Source: Streptomyces sp. NBC_00670 (GTDB lineage: Bacteria > Actinomycetota > Actinomycetes > Streptomycetales > Streptomycetaceae). From it: a stretch of 64,000 bases of DNA. Location: NCBI RefSeq assembly GCF_036226765.1, contig NZ_CP109017.1, positions 1,364,001-1,428,000 of the forward strand, read 5' to 3'. The notes below the pieces were generated by a model. The model saw only the letters and a program-made list of their open reading frames with translations. It made no database searches and was not told where the DNA came from. Made by a program: the position numbers and the translations under genes. Of this stretch, positions 23,966 to 35,910 are shown piece after piece; the first letter of the stretch is position 1; every line of letters starts with the position of its first letter.

Positions 23966-24511
23966 TCACTCTTTCCGGAGCGCGCCGCCGAGCAGCAGCT
24001 CGGCGATCATGTGGGTGAAGTCGTTGCGGGCCACGCGGCCCTCGGACACGGACCAGGCGCCGGAGGCGAGCAGGCCGTAGAGGGCTTCGGTGAGCCAGGC
24101 CGGGGTGAGGTCGATACGGAACTCGCCGCGTTCCTGCCCCCGGCGGAACAGGGCGGTGAGCCGGGCGTCCAGCCGTTCCCAGCCCTCGTTCTGCCGCTCG
24201 CCCTCGAACAGCTGGTTCTCGGTGTAGAGGAAGGCGAGCAGCGCGGCGGAGGGCTGGAGCTCGCGGACGAGCCGGCGCACCGCGTCGGCCGCCGGGCCCT
24301 CGTCCGGACGGGCGGCGTCCAGGGCGGCCTCGCACTCGGCGATGCCGAGGGATTCCAGGGCGCGGACGAGGGCGTCGCGTCCGGCGAAGTGCCGGTGCAG
24401 CGTGGCCCGGCTCAGCCCGGCCGCCTTCGCCACCTCGTCCATGGTCGCGGTGGATTTGCGGGTCAGCAGGGCCGCGGCACTGCGCAGGACCTGATCACGG
24501 TCGACAGCCAT
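23966..24511 (-). CDS. TetR-family transcriptional regulator
   Basis: 181 residues. The helix-turn-helix is at about 20-45: TMDEVAKAAGLSRATLHRHFAGRDAL. The rest is a helical ligand-binding domain. It forms an operon with the MFS exporter, and the promoter carries a perfect 7+7 inverted repeat TGAGACA-CCTT-TGTCTCA, plus another TGAGACA overlapping the start codon. This fits a repressor of its own operon that is released by the exporter's substrate. Confidence 0.9.
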   Translation of the reverse strand: MAVDRDQVLRSAAALLTRKSTATMDEVAKAAGLSRATLHRHFAGRDALVRALESLGIAECEAALDAARPDEGPAADAVRRLVRELQPSAALLAFLYTENQLFEGERQNEGWERLDARLTALFRRGQERGEFRIDLTPAWLTEALYGLLASGAWSVSEGRVARNDFTHMIAELLLGGALRKE

Positions 24512-24548
24512 GAGACAACGCTAACCCAGGTGAGACACCTTTGTCTCA
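24511..24548. promoter_or_regulatory. Operator of the TetR-MFS operon
   Basis: TGAGACA (24531-24537), spacer CCTT, TGTCTCA (24542-24548): a perfect 18-bp palindrome. A third TGAGACA half-site (24511-24517) covers the start codon region. On the minus strand TAGCGT lies 6 bases before the ATG, a possible -10 of a leaderless message between the half-sites. Confidence 0.75.
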
Positions 24549-24599
24549 TGCAGGGCATGTGTGACTCACCTCTTGCGGTGGTCACGCGATGCCGGGCGC

Positions 24600-25571
24600 T
24601 CAGTGCCAGGGCAGCTGGCTTCGGTGGGCCCAGTACGTCCGCGCGGGCTCGGCCAGCGCTTCCAGGCGGGCCTGCTGGTCGTCGTCGAGGTCGACGGCCG
24701 CCGCGTGCAGGTTGGAGGCGAGCTGGTCGGCCGTCGCGGCGCCGGAGAGGACGACGCCGGCCCAGGGGCGGCGCAGGGCGTACGCCAGGGCCACGGCGTC
24801 GCAGCCCGCGCCCGTCTCCTCGGCGACGGCCCGGAGTGCGGCGGGGGCGTTCGGGTCCGCGAGGCGGCCGTTGGCCATGCCCTCCTTGACGATCACCGTC
24901 AGCCCGGCGTCGTGGGCCTCGGCGAGGGCCGGGCCGGCCGAGGTCTCCAGGATGTTGTACGTCGACTGGACGGTACGGAAGAGCGGGGCCCCGTCGACCG
25001 TCACGGCGAGCGCGGCACGGATCGCGTCGGCCTGGGCGGGGCCGCTGGTGGAGAAGCCGATCGTGACGCCGCGCGCGGCGGCCTCGGCGAGCCGGGTGTG
25101 CAGTTCCCGGTCGGTGAGGGCGGGGCTGTCCGGCGTCACGGAGTGGATCTGGTAGAGGTCGAGCCGGTCGCCGAGCAGGGCGTCGGTCTCGGCGCGCTGT
25201 CGCTCGTAGGTGGCCGTGCCGTGGTCCTTGACCTCGTGCCGCTCCGCGTCGGTGGTCCAGTCGGCGGTGTAGGTGTAGCCCCACTTGCTGCCGATGACGA
25301 CGTCGGTGACGTTCGGGCGGGCCCGCAGCCAGTCGGCGAGGAACTCCTCGGAGCGGCCGTAGGAGCGGGCGGCGTCGAGGTAGCGCACGCCCTGCGCGTA
25401 GGCGGCGTCGAGGAGTTCGTGGGTGCGGGCGCGCAGGGCGTCGACGGTGCGGTCGGCCGGGAGGTCGCGGTCGCGGCCGAGGGTGATGTAGCCGGGGCGG
25501 CCGACGGCGGCGAGGCCGAATCCCAGGTGGCAGGTGGGGGTGGTGGCTGCGGCCAGCCGGGAGAAGGGCAT
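24600..25571 (-). CDS. Aldo/keto reductase
   Basis: 323 residues. The catalytic tetrad can be placed: Asp66 and Tyr71 in YLDAARSYGRSEE, Lys96 in VIGSKWGY and His143 in LYQIHS. The NADPH-binding C-terminal part has GVVLSGAATADQLASN. It should reduce an aldehyde or ketone in the cytoplasm with NADPH; the substrate cannot be predicted. It stands between the TetR operon and argH on the same strand, probably as an independent gene. Confidence 0.88.
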   Translation of the reverse strand: MPFSRLAAATTPTCHLGFGLAAVGRPGYITLGRDRDLPADRTVDALRARTHELLDAAYAQGVRYLDAARSYGRSEEFLADWLRARPNVTDVVIGSKWGYTYTADWTTDAERHEVKDHGTATYERQRAETDALLGDRLDLYQIHSVTPDSPALTDRELHTRLAEAAARGVTIGFSTSGPAQADAIRAALAVTVDGAPLFRTVQSTYNILETSAGPALAEAHDAGLTVIVKEGMANGRLADPNAPAALRAVAEETGAGCDAVALAYALRRPWAGVVLSGAATADQLASNLHAAAVDLDDDQQARLEALAEPARTYWAHRSQLPWH

Positions 25572-25649
25572 CGCGGGTTCCGTTTCGTCGGCTCCGTCCG
25601 GTCGCCGACCAACGTAACCCGCGAGGCCCTGGCCTCCCTCGCCGACCTG

Positions 25650-28888
<3,239 letters not shown>

Positions 28889-28892
28889 AGGC

Positions 28893-29603
28893 ATGCGCCT
28901 CGGTGTCGTCGCCGCCTTGTCCGTCTCCGCCTGTCTGCTGCTTGTCGGTGCCGCGCCCGGCGCCGGGGCGCGGCGGGCGCCGCTGCCCGACCGGATGGCG
29001 GACACCGGCGGCGGCACCCAGCTGATCACCGCGGTGGCCCCGGCCGCCGGCGCCACCACCGGCACGCTCACCTGGTGGGACCGGCGCGACGGCCGCTGGA
29101 CGCGGACGGGCTCCGCCCCCGCCCGCTTCGGCGCGCGCGGCCTCGTCGAGGGCACCGCGCGCCGGCAGGGCACGAGCACCACGCCGACCGGGCTGTACGA
29201 CCTGCCGTACGCCTTCGGGATCCGGGCCGCGCCGCGCGCCACCGCGCTGCCGTACCGCAGGGTGCACCGGGACTCCTGGTGGTGCGAGGACACCGCCTCT
29301 GCGGCCTACAACCGGTGGACCGAGCCCCGCCCCGCCGACTGCCGGGCCGGTGCGGCCGAGCATCTGGCCGCGTACGACCCGCAGTACCGGTACGCGCTGG
29401 TCGTGGGCTTCAACTACCACCGTCCGGTGCGGGGGCGCGGGGCCGGGATCTTCCTGCACGTCAACGGGCGCGGGGCGACGGCCGGGTGCGTGTCCGTGCC
29501 CGAGGGGGCGATGCGGCGGCTGCTGGCGTGGGCGGACCCGGCGCGGGAACCGCACATCGCCCTCGGCACGACAGGTGGGGGCACGGCCGTGACCCGGTAC
29601 TGA
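28893..29603 (+). CDS. Secreted L,D-transpeptidase-like (YkuD) protein
   Basis: 236 residues with an N-terminal signal peptide (VVAALSVSACLLLVGAAPGAGA). The C-terminal IFLHVNGRGATAGCVSVPEGAM has the catalytic His and Cys pattern HxN...GC-(V/I)-S of YkuD L,D-transpeptidases. TPTGLYDLPYAFGI and WWCEDTASAAYNRW are typical for the secreted ErfK/YbiS-like group in Streptomyces. It should act on peptidoglycan or simply be a related hydrolase; the remote architecture makes real transpeptidation uncertain. It converges on the histidine kinase gene. Confidence 0.82.
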   Translation: MRLGVVAALSVSACLLLVGAAPGAGARRAPLPDRMADTGGGTQLITAVAPAAGATTGTLTWWDRRDGRWTRTGSAPARFGARGLVEGTARRQGTSTTPTGLYDLPYAFGIRAAPRATALPYRRVHRDSWWCEDTASAAYNRWTEPRPADCRAGAAEHLAAYDPQYRYALVVGFNYHRPVRGRGAGIFLHVNGRGATAGCVSVPEGAMRRLLAWADPAREPHIALGTTGGGTAVTRY

Positions 29604-29612
29604 CCCCCTTCG

Positions 29613-31082
29613 TCAGGACACCGGCAGCCGGACCGTGAACGTCGTCGCCCCCGGGCGGCTCGCCAGCGTCACCCCACCGCCGTGCGCCTCCACCACCGCC
29701 GCCACGATGGCGAGGCCCAGCCCCGCGCCGCCGCCCGCGGCGTCCGTACGGCGGCGCTCCGCGCGGGTGAAGCGTTCGAAGACGCCCGGCGCCACGTCCT
29801 CGGGCACACCCGGGCCGTCGTCGTGGACCGCGAGGACGGCCGTCGCCCCGTCGGACTCCAGCGACACCGTGACCTCCGTGCCCGCCGGCGTGTGCACCCG
29901 CGCGTTGGCCAGCAGGTTGGCCAGCACCTGGTGGAGCCGGTGGCCGTCGCCCGTCACCGTCACCGGTTCCTCGGGCAGTTCCATCGTCCAGCGGTGGCCG
30001 GGCCCCGCGGCCCGCGCGTCGGTGACCGAGTCCAGGACGAGCCGGGTCAGGTCGACCGCCGTCCGCTCCAGGCCCCGGCCCGCGTCCAGCCGGGCCAGCA
30101 GCAGCATCTCGTCGACCATCTCGCCCATCCGCGCCGACTCGGCGGCGATCCGCTCCAGGGCCCGGGTCACCTTCTCCGGCACCGGGTCCGGGTGCAGCAG
30201 CGCCAGCTCGGCGTGGCCGCGCACCGAGGCGACCGGGGTGCGCAGCTCGTGGCTGGCGTCGGCGGCGAACCGGCGCAGCCGCTCCTCGCTCGCGTGCCGC
30301 TTGGTCAGCGCGTCCTCGACATGGCCCAGCATCCGGTCGAAGGCGGTGGCGACCCGGCCCACCTCGCTGTGCGTGTCCGTTCCGCGGACGCGCGGCGGCA
30401 GCGCGACCTCGCCGCCGGCCAGCGGGAGTTCGCTGACCCGGGTGGCGGTGGCGGCGACCCGGTCGAGCGGCCGCAGCGACCAGCGCACCCACAGCGCGCC
30501 CGCCACGCCGGTCAGCGCGAGGGCGGCACCGAAGACGAGCCCGGCGACCAGTTCGAGCCGGTGCACGGTGGCCTCGACGGGCTCCAGTGGCAGCCCGGTG
30601 ACCAGCACGTCACCGTCCTTGCCCGCGGCCGCCGTCACCCGGTAGTCGTCCAGCGCCGACAGCTCGACGGTGTGGCCCCGGCCGTCGACCGGCACGGTGG
30701 CCAGGGCGCGCTCGTCATGGGCGGTGAGCGCGACGGACCGGGCGCCGGGGTCGCTGCCGGAGCGGACGACGGCGGCCTGGGTGACGTCCGCGCCGACCAG
30801 CCGGGCGCCGAAGGTCCCGGCGGGCTGGCGGCGGGTGTCGCCGTGCTCGTCCCCGTCGTGGTCGTCCGCGACCGACGGCCCGCCGTGCTCCAGGCTGGCC
30901 GGGAACCGTACGCCCGCCTCCTGGAGCTGCTCGTCCAGCCGCCCGGTGAGGAACCCGTCCAGCTCGACGACCGCGGCCACGCCGACCGCCGCGCAGCTCA
31001 CGGCGAGCAGCACGACGAGGCCGGCGGTCAGTCGCGCCCGCAGGGTGCGGAACCGGGGCAGCACCCGCCCGAACCCCGTCAT
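29613..31082 (-). CDS. Sensor histidine kinase
   Basis: 489 residues. Two membrane segments (LTAGLVVLLAVSCAAVGVAAVV near 18-39 and LVAGLVFGAALALTGVAGALWV near 178-200) flank an extracytoplasmic sensor of about 140 residues that is rich in Asp/His (VADDHDGDEHGDT). HAMP follows, then the H-box SHELRTPV with His278, N-box VLANLLANARVHT, G1 DDGPGVP and G2 GAGLGLAIV. The ATG overlaps the stop of the response-regulator gene (TGATG). The His/Asp-rich sensor patch could bind a metal; the regulated genes are redox proteins. Confidence 0.93.
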   Translation of the reverse strand: MTGFGRVLPRFRTLRARLTAGLVVLLAVSCAAVGVAAVVELDGFLTGRLDEQLQEAGVRFPASLEHGGPSVADDHDGDEHGDTRRQPAGTFGARLVGADVTQAAVVRSGSDPGARSVALTAHDERALATVPVDGRGHTVELSALDDYRVTAAAGKDGDVLVTGLPLEPVEATVHRLELVAGLVFGAALALTGVAGALWVRWSLRPLDRVAATATRVSELPLAGGEVALPPRVRGTDTHSEVGRVATAFDRMLGHVEDALTKRHASEERLRRFAADASHELRTPVASVRGHAELALLHPDPVPEKVTRALERIAAESARMGEMVDEMLLLARLDAGRGLERTAVDLTRLVLDSVTDARAAGPGHRWTMELPEEPVTVTGDGHRLHQVLANLLANARVHTPAGTEVTVSLESDGATAVLAVHDDGPGVPEDVAPGVFERFTRAERRRTDAAGGGAGLGLAIVAAVVEAHGGGVTLASRPGATTFTVRLPVS

Positions 31083-31837
31083 CAGGGGCCCGCCGTCGCC
31101 GGCTTGAGGACGTAGCCGGAGCCCCGCACCGTGTGGATCATCGGGGCGCGGCCCGCGTCGACCTTCTTGCGCAGATAGGAGATGTACAGCTCGACGACGT
31201 GCGCCTGGCCGCCGAAGTCGTAGGACCACACGCGGTCCAGGATCTGCGCCTTGCTGAGCACCCGGCGCGGGTTGCGCATCAGGAAGCGGAGCAGTTCGAA
31301 CTCGGTCGGCGACAGTTCGACGAGCGTCCCGGCCCGGGTGACCTCGCGGGCCTCCTCGTCCATCACCAGGTCGCCGACGGTGAGCCGGGGGCCGTCCGCG
31401 ACCTGGCGGGCCATGCCCGCGCGGCGCAGCAGTCCGCGCAGCCGGGCGACGACCTCCTCCAGGCTGAACGGTTTCGTCACGTAGTCGTCGCCGCCCGCCG
31501 TGATCCCCGCGATGCGGTCCTCGACGGCGTCCCGGGCGGTCAGGAAGAGCACGCACACGTCCGGCCGCACGGTGCGCAGCGCACGCAGCACGGCGAAGCC
31601 GTCGGTGTCGGGGAGCATCACGTCCAGGACGACGGCGTCCGGCAGCAGCCCGCGGGCGGCGGCGAGCGCCCCGGCGCCGTCGCCCGCGGAGCGCACCTGC
31701 CAGCCCTCGTAGCGCAGGGCGCCGGAGAGCACCTCGGCGAGGTCGGGGTCGTCGTCGACGACGAGCACCCTCAGCGGGGTGCCGTCGGGCCGGGCGAGCG
31801 CGGGGCGGCCGGTGCCGCGGGAGCGGGGCGTGTTCAT
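31082..31837 (-). CDS. OmpR/PhoB-family response regulator
   Basis: 251 residues. Receiver domain with acidic pocket DDD (28-30), phosphorylation site Asp72 (VVLDVMLP), Thr100 and Lys122. The winged-helix output domain occupies 150-250 (LSPTEFELLRFLMRNPRRVLSK, VVELYISYLRKKVD, IHTVRGSGYVLK). GGAGGGG lies immediately upstream of the ATG. Coupled with the histidine kinase and divergent from the reductase operon; two pairs of 11-bp-spaced direct repeats in the promoter are probable binding sites. Confidence 0.94.
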   Translation of the reverse strand: MNTPRSRGTGRPALARPDGTPLRVLVVDDDPDLAEVLSGALRYEGWQVRSAGDGAGALAAARGLLPDAVVLDVMLPDTDGFAVLRALRTVRPDVCVLFLTARDAVEDRIAGITAGGDDYVTKPFSLEEVVARLRGLLRRAGMARQVADGPRLTVGDLVMDEEAREVTRAGTLVELSPTEFELLRFLMRNPRRVLSKAQILDRVWSYDFGGQAHVVELYISYLRKKVDAGRAPMIHTVRGSGYVLKPATAGP

Positions 31838-31884
31838 CTCCCCTCCAGGATGCGGCCTGCGCGGGGCGGGCCGCCCGTGAGCGG

Positions 31885-31904
31885 CCTCTGAGTTTCCTCT
31901 GAGT
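31885..31904. promoter_or_regulatory. Direct-repeat pair, probable response-regulator site 1
   Basis: CCTCTGAGT occurs at 31885-31893 and again at 31896-31904, an exact 11-bp period typical of OmpR-family sites. It lies 48 bases upstream of the response-regulator ATG. Confidence 0.65.
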
Positions 31905-31993
31905 ACGCGCCGACTCCGTCCCGCCCGGCCTGCCGGAGTTCTCCCTCGCCCACGAGGCAGGACGGGGGTTCGGCCGCCGTCGTCGGGGCCCCG

Positions 31994-32012
31994 GCTCAGA
32001 GCCCGCTCAGAG
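31994..32012. promoter_or_regulatory. Direct-repeat pair, probable response-regulator site 2
   Basis: GCTCAGAG at 31994-32001 and 32005-32012, also with an 11-bp period. CTCAGAG is the reverse complement of the CTCTGAG core in site 1, so the pair points towards the reductase gene that starts at 32061. Confidence 0.65.
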
Positions 32013-32060
32013 GTTGCCGGGTGACGCTGGGCGCCGGCCGACGACGGAGAGGACACGCAC

Positions 32061-33422
32061 ATGACGACGGTCTACGGGCCCCCGGCGGCCACCGCCCGGC
32101 CGCCCGCCGCTCCCCGGCGCTCCCCCGCCGGTGCCGTCCTGGCCCTGCTGTGGGCCGGGGCCGCCGCGGTGCTCGCCCTGTGGTGGTACGGCACCGGCGC
32201 GGTGGCGGGCACCGCCGGGTGGCTGACCGGGGCGGGGCGGATCGCCGGGCTGCTGTGCGGGTACGCCTGCGCGGTGCTGGTCGGGCTGATGGCCCGCGTC
32301 CCGCTCCTGGAGGAGCGCGTCGGCTCGGACCGGGTGGCGCGCTGGCACGCCCGGGCCGGCCGGTACACGGTCTGCCTGCTGCTCGCGCACCTCGTGCTGA
32401 TCGTCGCCGGGTACGCCGCGCAGTTCCACGCCTCACTCGTCGACGAGGCACTCTCGGTCGTCCTCGACTACCCGGAGATGATCAAGGCGAGCCTGGGCAC
32501 GGCCGTCCTGCTCGCGGTCGGGATCGTCTCGGCGCGTGCGGTGCGCCGCAGGGTCTCGCACGAGTTCTGGTACTACGTCCACCTGGGGACGTACGCGGCG
32601 GTCTTCCTCACCTTCTGGCACCAGCTCGCCCTGGGCGCCGACTTCGTCGGGAACGCCGCCGCGCGCACCGCCTGGTACGCGCTCTATCTGGGCGTGGCGG
32701 CGCTGGTGCTGTGGTTCCGGGTCCTGGTGCCGGTCCGGCTCAATCTGCGGCACCGGCTGCGGGTGGAGTCCGTGCACCGGGAGGCGCCGGACGTGTACTC
32801 CGTCGTCGTACGGGGCCGGCGGCTGGAGCGGCTGGGGGCGCGCCCGGGGCAGTTCTTCCGGTGGCGGTTCCTGGCCCCGGGGCTGCGCTGGACCTCCTCG
32901 CCGTACTCCCTGTCCGCGCCGCCGCGCCCGGACCGGATGCGCGTCACGGTCAAGGCGCTCGGCGGCCACAGCGCGGCCGTGGCGCTGCTGCGGCCCGGCA
33001 CCCGGGTGTGGGCCGAGGGCCCGTACGGCTCGCTGACCGCCGACCGCGGCGGGGGCCGCGGGACGCTGCTGCTCGCGGGCGGCGTCGGGATCACCCCGCT
33101 GCGGGCGCTGTTCGAGACGCTGCCCGGCGACGTCACCCTCCTCTACCGGGCCCGTACCGCCGAGGACCTGGCGCTCGGCGGCGAGCTGGAGACCGTCGCG
33201 CGATGGCGCGGGCCGGGGGCGCGGGTGCTGTACGCGCTCAACGGCCCGCGCGGCGAGCGGCCGGACCTGGGCGCCGAGTCGCTGCGCCGGGCGGTGCCCG
33301 ATCTGGCCGAGCGGGACGTGTACCTGTGCGGCCCCCGGAGTTTCGCCGAGGACCTGTACCTGTCACTGCGGGCGGCCGGGGTCCCGGACCGCCGTATCCA
33401 CCACGAATCGTTCGAACTGTGA
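32061..33422 (+). CDS. Ferric-reductase-like haem/flavin membrane oxidoreductase, paralogue 1
   Basis: 453 residues. The N-terminal 220 residues are six membrane segments with four His arranged as two haem-b pairs: His96/His110 (RWHARAGRYTVCLLLAH) and His174/His187 (YYVHLGTYAAVFLTFWH). The C-terminal half is ferredoxin-NADP-reductase-like: FAD site PGQFFRWRF and SPYSLSAPP, NAD site GGVGITPL and YLCGPRSF, C-terminal HHESFEL. It would carry electrons from NAD(P)H through FAD and two haems across the membrane. The gene next to it encodes an exported FMN protein, a plausible acceptor. First gene of the operon controlled by the divergent two-component system. Confidence 0.9.
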   Translation: MTTVYGPPAATARPPAAPRRSPAGAVLALLWAGAAAVLALWWYGTGAVAGTAGWLTGAGRIAGLLCGYACAVLVGLMARVPLLEERVGSDRVARWHARAGRYTVCLLLAHLVLIVAGYAAQFHASLVDEALSVVLDYPEMIKASLGTAVLLAVGIVSARAVRRRVSHEFWYYVHLGTYAAVFLTFWHQLALGADFVGNAAARTAWYALYLGVAALVLWFRVLVPVRLNLRHRLRVESVHREAPDVYSVVVRGRRLERLGARPGQFFRWRFLAPGLRWTSSPYSLSAPPRPDRMRVTVKALGGHSAAVALLRPGTRVWAEGPYGSLTADRGGGRGTLLLAGGVGITPLRALFETLPGDVTLLYRARTAEDLALGGELETVARWRGPGARVLYALNGPRGERPDLGAESLRRAVPDLAERDVYLCGPRSFAEDLYLSLRAAGVPDRRIHHESFEL

Positions 33423-33432
33423 GGACGCCGAC

Positions 33433-33915
33433 GTGCACGCGTTGAGGAAGGACCGGCCGCTGCGCCGGATCGTACTGGCGAGCGCCGCCACCGTTTCCGG
33501 CATGGTGCTGCTGCTCGCGCTGAAGCCGCAGGGGGCGCAGAGCGGGGCCGACGCGACCGCGCCCGCCCCGTCGGCCTCATCGGCCTCATCGGCCCGGCCG
33601 GCCCCGTCGGCCTCCTCGGCGAGCGGCAACGGCAGCGGCCGCCGGGCCGTCACGGGCAGCGAGGTGCAGACGCGCTGGGGCCCCGTCCAGGTGAAGGTCA
33701 CGGTCTCCGGCGGCAGGGTCACCGACGTGGCCGCCGTCGAGTACCCGACCGAGAACCCGCGCGACCAGCAGATCAACTCCTACGCCCTGCCCCAACTGCG
33801 CACCGAGGCGCTGGCCGCGCAGAGCGCGGACATCGACACGGTCTCCGGCGCCACCTACACCAGCGAGGGCTACAAGCAGTCCCTCCAATCCGCGCTGGAC
33901 GCCGCCGGGCTGTGA
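33433..33915 (+). CDS. Exported FMN-binding domain protein 1
   Basis: 160 residues. N-terminal membrane anchor or signal (RRIVLASAATVSGMVLLLALK), a Ser/Ala/Pro-rich linker of about 40 residues, then an FMN_bind domain. The motif SADIDTVSGATYTSEGY contains the D-x-x-S-G-A-T flavinylation site, with Thr141 the expected residue for covalent FMN attached by ApbE. It begins 10 bases after the reductase stop. It probably receives electrons on the outer face of the membrane. Confidence 0.9.
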   Translation: MHALRKDRPLRRIVLASAATVSGMVLLLALKPQGAQSGADATAPAPSASSASSARPAPSASSASGNGSGRRAVTGSEVQTRWGPVQVKVTVSGGRVTDVAAVEYPTENPRDQQINSYALPQLRTEALAAQSADIDTVSGATYTSEGYKQSLQSALDAAGL

Positions 33916-34043
33916 ACCGCGGAGGCGCGCCGCGCGGAAGCCCGGCTGTGAACCCCCGCGACCGTTGAACACCCGGCACGTGCCGCCCGTACTCCAGGCC
34001 AAGCGGGCCCCGGGCCCGACCACGCAGGACCACGGAGGAGACC

Positions 34044-35423
34044 GTGTCCACGATCGCCGGTGGCCGCGCCGCGCGGCGCCAGACGATGCGCCGCATCCGC
34101 CCACGCCGCTCCCCCGCCGTCCCGCTGCTGCTCGCCGTCTGGGCGGGCGCGGCCGCGGTGCTGTGGCTGTGGTGGACGAACACGCCGTCCCTGGCCGACA
34201 CCAACGCCAAGATCCTCAACGCGGGCCGGATCACCGGACTGCTCGCCGGCTACCTCATGGCCCTGGTGGTGCTCCAGATGGCCCGGGTGCCCGCGCTGGA
34301 ACGCCGGGTGGGCTCGGACCGGGTGGCCCGCTGGCACGCGATGAGCGGCCGCTACACCATCAGCCTCGTCGTCGCCCACGTCGTCCTGACGATGTACGGG
34401 TATGCCTTGCAGGCCGGGAAGGGGTTCGGCGACATCGTCCAGCAGACGGTCGACTCCGTCGGACAGCTGCCCGACCTGGGCAAGGCGGTGATCGGCACCG
34501 GGCTGCTGGTGCTGATCGCGCTGCTGTCCATGGGACCGGTGCGCCGCCGCATCCCGTACGACTTCTGGTACCACGTCCATCTGCTCACCTACGCGGTGGT
34601 GTTCCTGACCTTCTGGCACCAGCTCTCCACCGGCAACGACTTCGTCGTGCAGCCCACCGCCAAGACGTTCTGGTACGCGCTGTACGGCTCGGTGACCGCG
34701 CTGGTGGTGTGGTACCGCATCCTCACCCCGCTGCGGCTGAACCTGCGGCACCGGATGCGGGTCGAGGCGGTGATCGAGGAGACGCCCGGGGTGGTGTCGG
34801 TGCTGATCACCGGGCGCCGGCTGCACCGGATCGGCGCCGAGCCGGGGCAGTTCTTCCGCTGGCGGTTCCTGGCGCCGGGGATGCGGTTCAGCTCGCACCC
34901 GTACTCGCTCTCGGCGGCGCCCCGCCCGAACATGCTGCGCATCACCGTCAAGGCCATCGGCGACCACAGCTCCGCGCTGCGCGGGCTGCGCCCCGGCACC
35001 CGGGTGTGGGCCGAGGGCCCGTACGGGGCGATGACCGCGCAGCGGCGCAGCCGGGGCAAGGTGCTCCTGGTGGCGGGCGGGGTCGGCATCACGCCGATGC
35101 GGGCGCTGTTCGAGACGCTGCCCGGCGCCGCCGGTGATCTGACGCTGCTGTACCGGGCCAACACCACGCAGGACCTGGCGCTGTGGGACGAGCTGGCGCA
35201 GATCGCCCGGGAGCGCGGGGCGCGGCTGATGTACGCGGTCAACAGCCCCGAGGGGGAGCGGCCGGACATCTCCGCCGACACCCTGCGCCGCAAACTGCCG
35301 GACATCGACCGGCACGACGTCTTCATGTGCGGGCCGCCCGGCTTCGCACAGCAGGTCTACGAAGCACTGCGCGGCGCAGGCGTCCCCGCCCGCCGCATCC
35401 ATCACGAGTCGTTCGAGATGTAG
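34044..35423 (+). CDS. Ferric-reductase-like haem/flavin membrane oxidoreductase, paralogue 2
   Basis: 459 residues from a GTG with GGAGGAG 3 bases upstream. Same architecture as paralogue 1, with about two thirds similar residues by eye: haem pairs His98/His112 and His179/His192, FAD site PGQFFRWRF and HPYSLSAAP, NAD site GGVGITPM and FMCGPPGF, C-terminal HHESFEM. Differences lie mainly in the loop near 123-150. It has its own FMN-protein partner just downstream, so the pair of genes was duplicated as a unit. Confidence 0.9.
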   Translation: MSTIAGGRAARRQTMRRIRPRRSPAVPLLLAVWAGAAAVLWLWWTNTPSLADTNAKILNAGRITGLLAGYLMALVVLQMARVPALERRVGSDRVARWHAMSGRYTISLVVAHVVLTMYGYALQAGKGFGDIVQQTVDSVGQLPDLGKAVIGTGLLVLIALLSMGPVRRRIPYDFWYHVHLLTYAVVFLTFWHQLSTGNDFVVQPTAKTFWYALYGSVTALVVWYRILTPLRLNLRHRMRVEAVIEETPGVVSVLITGRRLHRIGAEPGQFFRWRFLAPGMRFSSHPYSLSAAPRPNMLRITVKAIGDHSSALRGLRPGTRVWAEGPYGAMTAQRRSRGKVLLVAGGVGITPMRALFETLPGAAGDLTLLYRANTTQDLALWDELAQIARERGARLMYAVNSPEGERPDISADTLRRKLPDIDRHDVFMCGPPGFAQQVYEALRGAGVPARRIHHESFEM

Positions 35424-35451
35424 CGACGGGACGCACGGGAGTTCGGTAGCG

Positions 35452-35910
35452 ATGAAGAAGAGCCACCCCATACGCCGGATCGTGCTGGCCTCGGCCGCCA
35501 CGGTGTCCGGGATCGTGCTGCTGCTGTCGCTGAAGCCGTCGTCCGGCCCGGCCGGCGCGGTCGCCGACGGCCCGGCGCCGCAGCGGACGGCGGCGGCCCA
35601 GGAGTCGCCGCAGGGCGGCACCGGGAAGCAGGCGGGCGCGACGACGGTCATGGGCGACGCCGCCCAGACCCAGTACGGCACGGTCCAGGTGCGTCTCACC
35701 CTCGCCGACGGGAAAATCACCAAGGCGGAGGCGGTGCGGGCGCCGAGCGGCGGCCACAGCACGGAGGTCACCAACGACGCGGTGCCCAAGCTCAACCAGG
35801 AGGCCGTCAGCGCACAGAGCGCCGACATCGACGCGGTGTCGGGGGCGACGTACACCAGTGGCGGCTATCTGAAGTCCCTCCAGTCCGCGATCGACAAGGC
35901 CGGTGGCTGA
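35452..35910 (+). CDS. Exported FMN-binding domain protein 2
   Basis: 152 residues. N-terminal anchor RRIVLASAATVSGIVLLLSLK is almost the same as in protein 1; the linker differs. The FMN_bind domain has SADIDAVSGATYTSGGY with Thr133 as the predicted flavinylated residue. It follows paralogue 2 after 28 bases and overlaps apbE by 8 bases, consistent with the transferase being made together with its substrates. Confidence 0.9.
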   Translation: MKKSHPIRRIVLASAATVSGIVLLLSLKPSSGPAGAVADGPAPQRTAAAQESPQGGTGKQAGATTVMGDAAQTQYGTVQVRLTLADGKITKAEAVRAPSGGHSTEVTNDAVPKLNQEAVSAQSADIDAVSGATYTSGGYLKSLQSAIDKAGG

